Part shown: positions 21,307 to 31,872 of the stretch, piece after piece
Layout: every line of letters starts with the position of its first letter
Position numbering within the stretch: position 1 is the first letter of the stretch
Assembly (NCBI GenBank): GCA_010093705.1
Contig: MU006092.1
Coordinates: 440,623-504,622, forward strand
Direction: 5' to 3'
DNA from: Patellaria atrata CBS 101060
Taxonomy: Eukaryota; Ascomycota; Dothideomycetes; Patellariales; Patellariaceae
Length of the DNA: 64,000 nt
Program-made: the position numbers and the translations under genes
Notes under the pieces: generated by a model
The model's input: only the letters and a program-made list of their open reading frames with translations
The model's database searches: none
Told to the model about the DNA's origin: nothing

Positions 21307-22594
21307 ATTTCAAAGAACCTTTTATCCCACTCAAACGCAGCTCGCTAACTAGAATTATATCCGAAGGAATTTCTTCAAGAAGTGTCAAATACTGTAACAA
21401 AAATTTGCTGACTTTTGGGTCAGAGAGGGGAAAAAAAGCTGACATTCATGCCATGATTACTGCGGTGGTAAAAGTACCTTAGAGTAGTGGTCGGCCTCAA
21501 AGGATGCTCTACCCGTGAACAACCTCGGCATTTGATAACGATAAGGAATCTCCTGCTTCCACTTTGGTTGGAGGAGCATGAATAACGATATTATGAACAG
21601 TTTAATTTTTATTTCCGTTGTATGGGATATTACGATATTTATCTCTTCGATGCTTGAAAATAAATGACAATGGTGGCGAAGGGGCATGCAAGAGATCTCA
21701 ATTTTGATAGCGTCACGTGAACCCCTATTCTGACTAAATGCCAAGCCATTCTCAAAATCAACGAAATCTCCTCTCCTGAGGATATTCCCTGACAATATGC
21801 CCTGAAATAGCTTCTCAGGAAGCTCTTGCAACATAATATAAGAGAGAAATGAGCTTCAAATCACATGAAGTCTGTGGTCCCCTTGGAGGTCTCATTTTGG
21901 GTAGCAAAGCTCCTCCATCCCGACCTCCCTTAACCTACTTCTCAAGTTCGGGTTACACAGTACTTATACAAGAATATATAGAGGACCAAATTACCTATAC
22001 CATCATCAAGGTAAATCTTCCTGCTTAAACTGCGGCGCAACAAGGTGACAGATGCACATATCGCTTTTCAGTTTCCTCTCAATTTCAGACCCTCATATCG
22101 GTATTCTTCGTTATCACTATTAGGGTATCCCTCTTATAGAACCTCTCAGTCGTAACTCTCCAAGTATTTCGAATCAAACAGTATTATTCTCTCCCTTGTA
22201 GTTTTAGTCCGTTCACGTTTACTACTGCAAGAAGTCCAGCTCGTACAGCCAAGCAAAGTGTCATCCACATGATTGGGTACTAAGTACTACCTTGTCGATT
22301 TAATGAAGACCTCGCAGGCCATGATAACGGAGCTGAGTGTTACCTTTATACGCGTCTGAAAAGGAGGGGTATCTCTTACTAGCTATACCTCTATGGGACA
22401 TCTGCTGTTTTCGGTTGTACATTATCTACCTTCGTTGTCGTGGTTTACCATACAGAAACCAAGATGACCACTACATGAGTAGATACAACGTCTCAAAAAC
22501 CAGTTATAGTGCATATTCATTCGTTCTTCGATTTCTAAATTTCTACCCTTTTCATACTTCCAACACTGCAGCTTGTTTTATCTATCAGTTCATC
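21307..22594. other. Intergenic stretch, no gene seen
   Basis: AT-rich, with one 125-codon open frame on the minus strand (21457-21834) that lacks any recognisable domain or coding-like composition and is probably chance. Confidence 0.45.
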
Positions 22595-22822
22595 ATGCGT
22601 CCCGGAGCTGTCAAGAGACAGAGGATCAATGTATACAATATCCTAGTCCTCAGCTTCTTCGGTTTAGGATCTACGACATACGGTTATACTGCAAGTATAA
22701 CAGGAACTACTTTAGGTAAGGTCTTTATCATGTCGTAACAACCCTTGCCTAATGACCCCAGCGATAAATGACTTTTTTTTATTAACTTAATCAATATAGG
22801 GCAACCCTCCTTCATCAGATAG
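22595..22822 (+). pseudogene. Truncated sugar-porter MFS relic (first exon and start of second)
   Basis: Exon 22595-22715 reads from ATG through a basic N-tail (RQRINVYNILV) and a first membrane helix ending STTYGYTASITGTTLG, the usual opening of fungal sugar porters. A proper GTAAGG donor and a TATAG acceptor at 22799 join to GQPSF, again as in the family, but two codons later a stop follows. No later helix, PESPR or loop motif of the 500-residue family can be found downstream. The gene is therefore a 5' remnant, with the rest decayed or deleted. Confidence 0.6.
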
Positions 22823-25800
22823 TTTCACTGAGGATCACTAAGAGGTTTCCGCTCACTAAACTTATTCCGTCTATATGACTAATTTTTCAGCCAGTACGGA
22901 TGGCTTAGTCAGGTGTTAGTATAAATAATGAGGTTTTACACCGCTTTTAAGTACTAATACACACTAACCAGATATCTCGACTACGGTGGTTAAATCATAA
23001 ACACCTGAAGTTGCTTACCTACCAAAAATTCTAGCTGTAGATATCCGGGGTTCCTTCTGGATCGTGCACCCGACCGGATCTTCAGGTCGTCTGGCCTAAA
23101 GGGCAGTAGGTAGGGCACAGGGTGCGCGCCTAGAGATTGTTACAATACGATAACAACGTGCAAGGGGGCCGTAGAGCAGGTGGGGAAAAATAGGTGGGCA
23201 AATTCTTCTGCAACACCAGAGATTCAACCCGGTCGAGTGGACCCCGATACCTCCTGATCGATCTCATCTATTTGTGGAGTACCTGTAGTCTGGCACTGTA
23301 CCTCCGTACTGACACACTTGTTACTGTACACGCCTTATATAAGGCAACTTTTAGTGGAGTGTAGCCCCCATTACAATACTGAATATTCCCCCTGCTTAGG
23401 GATAGCGCCAAAGATCATGCCCGTCGAGACGTAATACCACGACTCCCATCGAGGCTCGAGTTGTATTTTTCATAAATCGAGCATAAATCGAGCGAAATCC
23501 ATATTAGTACGGAGTAGGTTTTATTAGAAAGATATATGCTCAGCTGCTGTTTTTCAGATTTTGCCTGGGCCTCCCTCACCTCTTGGCCTACTGTACACCT
23601 TACCCTTCGCAGCGACATACGACAGTTGAAAGGGCAGCCTCTATCAACTTCCATTCTCAATTTATCAGAAGCCGCGAAGCCTTTCCTCTGATTGAAAATG
23701 TTTTTAGTTCAGGTGCAGACTACCGTACCGCGTCCCAAAATATATTTTCCAAATTTAACAATTGTATTCTTACTCTTACGGATAAGAAGAGTACTATATC
23801 CTATTTTACAAGTCAAATATTTTCAATATAACAGGTGTAAATTATTCTAGAAGCAGATGATCTTCGTACCGACTCGAGAGCGCCATTTCAAAAGTCCCAA
23901 GGCGTGCATACATGTGTATACCGTACGTCGTGTAACGTAAATCAATCACAACGGGAGCAACCGTCAGAGGGTACCAGAAAAGAAAATCTGTCCGCATATT
24001 CCCTTCTAATTATTAATCAAAACGGCGCATATAGGATAATCTCACACCCCGCCAGTGCCTTGTTACACAAAAAGCGTTATCGAGATTCAAAGGAACCAGT
24101 TCTCGCGCGGAGGGGATGATTCTTGCTGCTATGGCTGATATCTCCCTCACCACCAGCTCTCATATATTTGCTTAATCCTCTCATGAACCCAGAATCATTC
24201 GACCAATGACTGACACCCCAAGTCTCTTCCATAGAAACAAGTGGGGAAAGTTCAAGAAGTGCACTTGACAGAGGTGATCGACCGGATCCGGGTTGATCAC
24301 TTTACGAGGCTGAACATGCTCTCAAGAGAATCTTTGAAAAGCGAGTGTGTGGGTGAAATGATTTCCAACGGCCAAAGTATACGTTGGTATTTCAAGATAG
24401 TCAAAACTAAGGAAACTCGAATTGTCCCTAATTCGAGGGGCCGTTGCTTCTTACTAGACCAATGATACCGAATTCTGCAGAACCTAGTTGCCAATCAGGT
24501 AGTCGCGCGAGCGGGGGCTCGAGATAATTATATCTCTCGTCTTCTTATACGGTGTACATACGTTCACTGGTGAGCTTCCCTCCTTCTCGTTGGTCCGAGG
24601 CGTGTGTCCCGAAAATCCGGGATGCAGAACCGCTGGCATCTAGTACGTTCACTGGAAGACAATCATGTCAACATATACTGCAGTAGATCTTGTCATAGCA
24701 TTACATCTGCCCAACAATCTAGTGGGTAAGATGTAGATTGATGGATCTTGCCGAAGCGGTTGAGGGGTTAGGACCATCGTATGGCATCAAATCTCCAGAT
24801 TTAGGTATTAATTGGACATATTTTTGTAAGGTCACGCCTTGGGATATAGATATGTGCCGAGGTCGGTTATGATCTGTATGTGTGGTGGTCAACTGCAACA
24901 TGTTCTATGCCCAGGGACAATTAAGGACCCTTGACTTGAAGGTTGAATGTGCACTTTTATAGTGAGTTTGCGGAAAGGCGGATTCTCACGGCTCATGCAA
25001 TACAACGTCTTTTAGAAAAGAATACTTAGTAGCAACGTATCATTGTTTAGGAATTGTGTTATGACTTCATGGGTTCGGAAGTTACGGAATGACTTAATAT
25101 GAGGCTGAAATTTTGAAGACTGGCCAATCATTCTTCAGAACTCAGAAAGAGCATCCTCCTATATGCATTGAACGAGGGCATGGTTTAAGGCCCTGCATAA
25201 GAGATTGTCGTTGCCTCGTTGCCTCGTTGCCTCGTTCCCCATCAATAGACGCGACTAAGCAGACTCTGAGGCCCTAACGTCGTTTCGGCGCGTACCAGAT
25301 GCTATTTCGCGTCAGTGATTGGTTATATATATTCAATACTTTGTCCTTATTACCTTAAGTTGCTCATAATGCAGTAATATACTGCTTGGATGAAACTCAC
25401 TTTCTCCTTTAAACGGGCAAGCTTCGAGCCAAGATATACATTCCCGATCAGTTCGTTCTTGATTGATTCCCCCTAGAACAAGGCTATGTAGTAGGTAAGG
25501 TGGTGGTCCCAGGAACTGTTACTTATTATAAGCTCGTTCGGCGGGTTGTTATTGATTCTAATTCTCATTATTCTTCGATATGTTATCGGAAGTTCGCGAC
25601 AACACTTTCCTGAGAAGTTCTCTCCCATCCCAAAGGGCTCGACGTCTTTATTTAGATAGTCTGGAAGCCCAGAGTCCTCAATCTTCGATCTATTGCTTCA
25701 AGTCTTCAACATAATTTTTACCGGGAATGGAAATGTCGATTCAATTTGGTTTCTCCAGAAACTAGGCAAAATACAGCATGTCACCAGCAGAGATTGAACC

Positions 25801-26554
25801 CATTATCAGTGACTGTAGGGTGTGTCAATGACTTCTCCAGTCAAACCCTGCCTTCTTCAGACTCCCTTGAACTAAAGTTAATATAGGATCCGTCGGAAAA
25901 TTTATACAAACAGCCACATAAGACTATGACCACCTTTCACAACCTCTAGAAAGGCGATACGCTACCCCACCACAAACACTCGATAAACAGCTGAATTCCA
26001 CAATCGAGAAGATATCGCGACTTGAAAACCATGGAGACGACCTACACTACGGAATAACGGGTTGGGGGTAAGATGAAACGATCAAAACCCAAACGGTGCT
26101 TATAGACGACAAGAACACAATCTAACAGCAAGTTGAAAGACAGATCCGAAAGTGGCTATAATCAAAAAGGAAAAATGAAAGAGGGGTGGAATTGACTAGA
26201 AATTTGATTTCCAAATGATGCAGTGGGATATACTCGTTCATATGCGAAGTCCCTCTCATCTAGGATAGTACAAAAATCAGACCGGTACGTTCATTATTAG
26301 AGAAATTGTAATACCAAACATATTACTAGATCAATGAGAATCAAATAACGTTTGTCAGATATTCAAAACTGGACAAATTTGTAAACAAAGACTCAAATTT
26401 AAGGAAAGTGCTTTATATAAATGACGATAAGAATAAACAGAGACGACGAAGCAATGAAAACCTCCCCTCCTCCTTCCCATCCCCTCAATGTTCGATCTCT
26501 AAACCTCATCTCAAATTTCTTGTCATCTTTGAAAGGTAGTTCTCAACATCCTAA
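22823..26554. other. Gene desert of about 3.7 kb
   Basis: No open frame here has a recognisable domain or credible splice structure. Content is AT-rich with GTACTGTAC-like words (near 23294-23330 and 23589) and an 8-bp tandem repeat near 25210. It may be decayed repeats, but I could not identify termini, target-site duplications or transposase motifs. Confidence 0.45.
25210..25236. repeat. 8-bp short tandem repeat
   Basis: GTTGCCTC repeated 3.4 times head to tail. Confidence 0.85.
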
Positions 26555-26961
26555 TTAGGCAAGACAGAAAGCGGAATGGACGGCGACACAGATTGCACAT
26601 GCATTCCTCTTAGCCGCCTTATCAGGTCCCGGATACATGTCATCGCAGTACGGGGCACATATGCCATCTACGCGCTCCCAGCAGCTTTCCCGCTTTTGCA
26701 CATGCACTTCCTCTTCGGACATCCCCTCATAAGTGTGACTCATGATGTCGCGGACATGCTGATAATAAGAGGGTAGATCAGGGAGAGCGGTAGGCTCAGT
26801 AGTTGTATCAGATGGGACCGGTATGAATGATTCAGAAACCACTAGTAAAATGTCAGTTAAGAGAGTGATGATAGGAAAAGCAGGAAAGGAAACAGACTTG
26901 ATGCAACGCTCATGGCGGAAAGAAGAGCTACGAGAAGCATATAGGAATTCATAGTTTTCAT
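26555..26961 (-). CDS. Small secreted cysteine-rich protein (effector candidate)
   Basis: Exons 26961-26898 and 26841-26555 (56-nt intron, phase 1) give 116 aa. The N-terminus MKTMNSYMLLVALLSAMSVA is a clear signal peptide, encoded almost wholly by exon 1. The mature part begins with a Ser/Thr/Pro-rich stretch and ends in a compact domain with six cysteines (ESCWERV, GICAPYC, NACAICV, FCLA), enough for three disulfides. I recognise no named fold. Size, secretion signal, even cysteine number and position in a gene-poor region are typical of fungal effector or antimicrobial candidates; the role is inferred only. The intron follows the signal peptide, a common arrangement in such genes. Confidence 0.75.
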
Positions 26962-28234
26962 GGTGATAAAACTGAACAAGGTAGAGTAAACGAATTAATG
27001 TATTGCGTCTGGAAATGGTTGTACAGCGTTGTAGGTGTTTATCGAGGTAGATATTGAATTTAGAAAGTGAATGCTGTGTGATGAGATTTAGATGAGGGAA
27101 GTGATGTTTCTTTATAACTTGTTACTACTATCGTGACTATGGAGGTAGTATCAAGATTGCTAGAGGCCGGCGAGGAGACCTGCATAATCTTTATGTCGAT
27201 AGTACAGTGTATATATAGATTCTTGAGCTAAAGATCTTGTTGTATGCTCAGGTGATATGGAACAGTTAGTCTTGAGATACCATTCGTTTAGAGCTCTACC
27301 TCAAAAAATCCTATCATCTTTGTCAATTTCAGGGTAGACTTGCTTAGTAAGGGCATCTCAGCTTTGTCCCAAAGACCTGAATATCCACATTAGCTGAAGA
27401 GGAGAGCTTGTACATCACCTCAATTATCAAAGAAGGATTCTTACGGCTCCATTTCACCGTTACATTCACCGACTGGGCTGAGTCCTCCTCCATGCCGACG
27501 TTTTTCGGAGACGTTTCCTAGCCTAGAACTAGAGTATGCGGCTGAACAGGTAATTGTTGGAGATGCCGGTAATCGGCGAGGTTGGACGGATGTGAAATGT
27601 AAGGTTATAACGACTACATGTTTGGAAGGATACTAGCAACTCATTGGGCAAGCGGAATGGCCGAGAGAAGCGGTGACGTTTACTGACCGCAGTGGGATTT
27701 TGGTAAAGAGTTTTTGGTATTTAGAAACATTTTCTATGGTGTGCAATTATCACAGTCGTCGAGCAGACAATGGGCCTTTGTTCTCGGAGCGCTATTAGAA
27801 AGGCGCCAGTCTCCACAAATAGTACGTCTTTGAGATATAGTAAAGTGGAAGCCCACCTGATCACTTCTCTCCCTTTCTACATAATAGCATTCGTAGAGCT
27901 GCTCTGGTAATTCTGTAGTGGCGATGATCTCGTCTTTACGTTTACAATCCCGGAGCTTGCTCTCTATTTCGATCTGGAAGTGTGCTTAAAGCAGACGATC
28001 GGCCCTCTTTCCTACATTATTGCGGCGTCGCCATATTAGCTTCGTTCCCTCCAGATATTCTCATCTTCTACTTAAAGCGTCCGTTGCTTGATTCTCAATC
28101 CCTTGTCTTGGGAATATCTTGAAGTTGAAGATGTGAGTGTCTATGCCCTCCTTACATCCTTGTCGTCGATTCAGTCTCTTCTTTGTTATGAAACTAATCT
28201 GACCAAACCTTTTCGAATAATTGGGCCCTTCTAG
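26962..28234. other. Intergenic stretch, no gene seen
   Basis: Upstream flank of the secreted protein gene. A TATATATAG stretch lies near 27209 but is far from the start codon. No supported open frame. Confidence 0.45.
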
Positions 28235-28988
28235 TTATAACACCTGTTCTTCAAATGCGTCGATGCTGGCGATGATAAACATCTGACTTTGGCTTTTTTT
28301 GTGCTTGACTGATGAGATGCAAAGCAGACATATACAGTAAGCGCTGGATATAAGCAGTATAATGAGTTGCGCATCGCATAACCAAGGAGACTGAATGAAA
28401 TTGTTCTTATCGAAGGATATGCCCGTTGCTAGGGTCACTATACCGATAACGAACTGCTGCTCAGCCGGCAGTTGAAGAAGTATTCCGATCCAGTAAACTT
28501 CCAACGGCTGAACAAAAACGACATGTGTCCGGACATCAAAATGGAAAACGTCGAAAATGAATCAGAAACCAGAAGAGACTGCTCTAGACAAAGGACATTT
28601 CGGATACGCTGCATTAGCTGGTGTGGTTCCCTCAAGTAAATCGGTTGCAGCCTTGGGATCCATTTGACGCTCCGTGGGTTCGGTTTACTTTCCTTCCCCG
28701 AAACAGTATCATTCTGTATCTTCTTGTCACTCGTAAGTCACACTCCTCCTCGGGCTTGTTCTGAGTCCACTTGAATTGTGACCAGAAATGACCTTTCCTT
28801 GCTCTTTTCATCGCCGTCGAGCATTCCATTCTACACTGTTGGACATTCTCCGTCGGTGCTACGGCCACTAATGGATCTTTGAAGACAATCTTTGGACTGG
28901 AATCCGAAATTGACTGCATCACAGCACCGGTCGGGTTTCCGGCTTGGCCTCCGGCAGCTGCTCCTATCACTTCGTCTCCGTGCTCCAT
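28235..28988 (-). pseudogene. Possible decayed gene for a fungal membrane protein
   Basis: Two minus-strand frames are open. The downstream one (to 28235) contains LPAEQQFVIGIVTLATGI and a membrane segment AQLIILLISSAYCICLLCI, spaced as in a common fungal multi-pass membrane family that has a QQLVTG-type motif. The upstream one (from 28988) is polar and without a known domain. I could not join them by plausible splicing. This could be a relic of that family or chance. Confidence 0.25.
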
Positions 28989-29724
28989 CGGATGCCGTGC
29001 CTACGAATGGGCGATTCTAGAGCGAATTGCACAGACATTTATAAAGTTGTAAATTGAGCCTCATATTTCCGGAAAACCTGAGGATCCCGTCGAGGAGCTG
29101 CCCTGAGAGCTGAGACAAGGTTTTAAGCCTTGGGAAGTTGGGCTTGGATCTTGGAAATCTAAGGTAGCGCCAGGATGCAGCTTACTAAGTGCTACATTTC
29201 AGGGCGCATCAGGATTCGGATGGAAAGGAGAAGTCTGTGCTCACAATTCCGTTTATAGTTGTCATGATTCTATTTCAGACTGCTGAAGATTGGGAAAAGA
29301 TCTATAACGATGAATACTGTACATGTATTACCCAGGTGCCTGGTCTATCTAGTCTATATGCCCTATATGCTTCTATGATGTTGATCGGGTATCTTCGCTA
29401 GATGCGCGCAAGCTATGCAGCAAAACATAAGAAATTCGTATCATGTCATGCCCTTGACCGCTTCAAAATCGCCCAGCGTAAGCGTCATGTAGTAAGCTTA
29501 AAACCCAAAGGAAATTCGTAAACCTCCGCACTGTGCGGATTTTGAACCTAAACTCCGCCCAATGAGAAAATGGTAGCGCCGTAATAGTGGCGGTGTGAGG
29601 ACTGAGAAGTTTACTTGATTGGGTCATTATTGGAAAATTGACCCCGTGATGAATAGATATGTGGATGAGAGAGCGCCTCCGAGGAAGAGCTCTCCTGTTT
29701 CGGATAAGAAGAATCGTCCCTTGT
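28989..29724. other. Intergenic stretch, no gene seen
   Basis: 3' flank of the HET-domain gene; only short domain-free open frames. Confidence 0.5.
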
Positions 29725-31872
29725 TTACCGGATCTCAAACAGTTCGGAATCAAGTTTGCCCTTTTGCAACATTTGGATCGCTTCACCGTTCATCAGACCG
29801 TTGACATAGCATTCGCCAACGAGTTTGTGAGTCCCATCGACATCGGGCCGGAGAATAAATGGTGTATTCGCGCCGAAGAGAACGCAGATTTTGTCACCGT
29901 CTTGGAGAACTGGAGGTCCAATACCAAAATAACCCTTCTCAGAGCAGAAGAACTTTCGGTGATTGCAAGCATCCATAGCAGCGAGAAGAAAGTTTTGCCA
30001 TCTACCTCTCTCACCGAGTGACTGGATTCCTGCTAGTCGATCGCTGTTGTTGCCCTGGATCATATCGACAGCATAGTCCTGATCGACTAGTTCAGAAAGG
30101 TATGCAGAAAAATCTGCGACTAACTGGTGAGGTGCTTCGTAATTTTCTGGTCCAGGAACGCGACGGTCACTTATGTCTGCGGCAAGCGTAGCACTTATTG
30201 CTCTGAGTATTCCATTGCCGTTCGGATACTTCGAGCTACCGTAGGTTTCAATTTTCGCCCAGATATCATTGATAGCGTTCCTACTACCTCGATCGGTAAC
30301 ATTCCACGAGGGAACAATAAAGTGATCCCGCTTCATGATGTTCGTGCTTCCATAAACTGTGTCGATGACAGTACCATAAGCAAGTAGTACATTTGCGTCA
30401 TCTGATGGCACGATGACGGGTTCAGTCTTCCCAGCAGCAGCATAATCATTGATGCGATTAAGTGCGACTCCTCTATTGTAGTGATCCCAGCGAGGAATCC
30501 AGGATGGGAATCCTTCTGGAATGGATCCTGTAAACATACTGTGGCTGACATAAGAGAGTAAAGAAAGAGAATGCTGATCTTTTAATTCGGGAAGATCTTG
30601 ATGATTGACTACCCGTGATGCTACCTCTCTATAAATCTCGAAAGTGGACTTGGAATAATCGGGTTCAACCAGCCACTCTTTATGGCTGATGTTACGAATG
30701 CGAGGGTGTGAGAGTAACCCAAAGACTTTGTCTCGAGGGTCGGACGCTTTATGAACACGAGCTTCTTCGAGAAGATCTAAGAATGTATTTGTTGATTGGC
30801 GCGGACGATAATCTTGGAGGCGGAGGAACATAGTGTTGACTTTGAGCTTATACTTCGCGAGTAGCAATCCACCTTGCTGTGCGAGAGCCATGGAGGTATG
30901 CAAGACCATAAACCAATCAATTTCAGCGTTACCGCAGAAAGCTGTAGCTCGAGAAGCAAGTGCAACCTCTTGGATGGTCCACGTTCTCTGAAACCATTCG
31001 CGATTATAAAGGCGAGCAAGTGCTTTCCATTTGGTGGGATCATAAGCTTCGAGTTCCATTGTTCGGTCTTCTTCTTCCTCGTCATCATCATCTGTGAGCG
31101 GTTCTGTCTGCTCCTGATAACTAGCCATGGAGAACCCGTCAAAAGATAGTTCATTTAGAAATTTGAATGCGATTGCCGCATCCTCCTCATCAGCTCCTAG
31201 CCAAATTAGGACCTCAGCCGCGGATTCGAAAATGGATGCCATAAGTTTTACTTGATGGCCACGCTCGAGGACATTATTCTGGTCGATGCAGATATTATCT
31301 GCCCAGAGGAACCTGCTCCGTTCGGTAGATCGAAATCTTCTGAGCGCATCCCCGAGATTTGGGGTGATGCTTAGCCGTCTGCCTTCACACAGGATATCTT
31401 CTCTCTCTTTCGTGTGGCCCCAGGCATATGAGATAGCCGAATAAGAAGGTGCTTCAGAGATGGGTACGCTCCGGAGTTGACATAATAACCTAGAATTGGC
31501 CTTTCCTGGTCGAAGTTCGAGAAGACGGATATAGTTGCCAGTAGGAAGCGGTTCGTATTCGTAACGAGCCAGCTGAGAGATGACACCGGATGGAATGCTC
31601 TCTTCTAACATGAGCAGCTTCAGGGCTTTACCTGCAACTAAGGACCCATGTCGAAAGAGGCTCTGTGGTTTTCTTCTTAGGGCTTCCCGAAGCCCTACTT
31701 TGAGTTCCAAGCTATTTTGAACATATTGAAGTTGAGGGAAGTCTGCCACATCTGCCACAATAGGACCAGCGGAAATAATCTTGTCGAGAAGTGAAGAGCC
31801 AATGGAATAGCAATCCTCGCCGTCATCATCTACGTACAAAGCGTTCCTGCGCCGGGCGCCTGCGGCATACAT
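29725..31872 (-). CDS. HET-domain (heterokaryon incompatibility) protein
   Basis: A single intact exon of 715 aa. The HET domain (about residues 140-300) shows its three usual blocks: APSYSAISYAWG, then RFLWADNICIDQNN and QVKLMASIFESAAEVLIWLG with a following EWFQRTWTIQEVALA. The N-terminal 140 residues carry LRPGKANSRLLCQL just before the domain, and the C-terminal 400 residues include a typical DPRDKVFGLLS segment and GTVIDTVYGS. HET proteins trigger cell death when genetically different hyphae fuse. The gene has no break, unlike the NACHT remnant in the same window. No partner gene of the known het pairs is seen beside it. Confidence 0.9.
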   Translation of the reverse strand: MYAAGARRRNALYVDDDGEDCYSIGSSLLDKIISAGPIVADVADFPQLQYVQNSLELKVGLREALRRKPQSLFRHGSLVAGKALKLLMLEESIPSGVISQLARYEYEPLPTGNYIRLLELRPGKANSRLLCQLRSVPISEAPSYSAISYAWGHTKEREDILCEGRRLSITPNLGDALRRFRSTERSRFLWADNICIDQNNVLERGHQVKLMASIFESAAEVLIWLGADEEDAAIAFKFLNELSFDGFSMASYQEQTEPLTDDDDEEEEDRTMELEAYDPTKWKALARLYNREWFQRTWTIQEVALASRATAFCGNAEIDWFMVLHTSMALAQQGGLLLAKYKLKVNTMFLRLQDYRPRQSTNTFLDLLEEARVHKASDPRDKVFGLLSHPRIRNISHKEWLVEPDYSKSTFEIYREVASRVVNHQDLPELKDQHSLSLLSYVSHSMFTGSIPEGFPSWIPRWDHYNRGVALNRINDYAAAGKTEPVIVPSDDANVLLAYGTVIDTVYGSTNIMKRDHFIVPSWNVTDRGSRNAINDIWAKIETYGSSKYPNGNGILRAISATLAADISDRRVPGPENYEAPHQLVADFSAYLSELVDQDYAVDMIQGNNSDRLAGIQSLGERGRWQNFLLAAMDACNHRKFFCSEKGYFGIGPPVLQDGDKICVLFGANTPFILRPDVDGTHKLVGECYVNGLMNGEAIQMLQKGKLDSELFEIR

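Noticed and set aside
22823-26554. Possible transposon or retroelement in the gene desert
   Set aside because: No terminal repeats, target-site duplication, transposase, reverse transcriptase or integrase motif could be seen.
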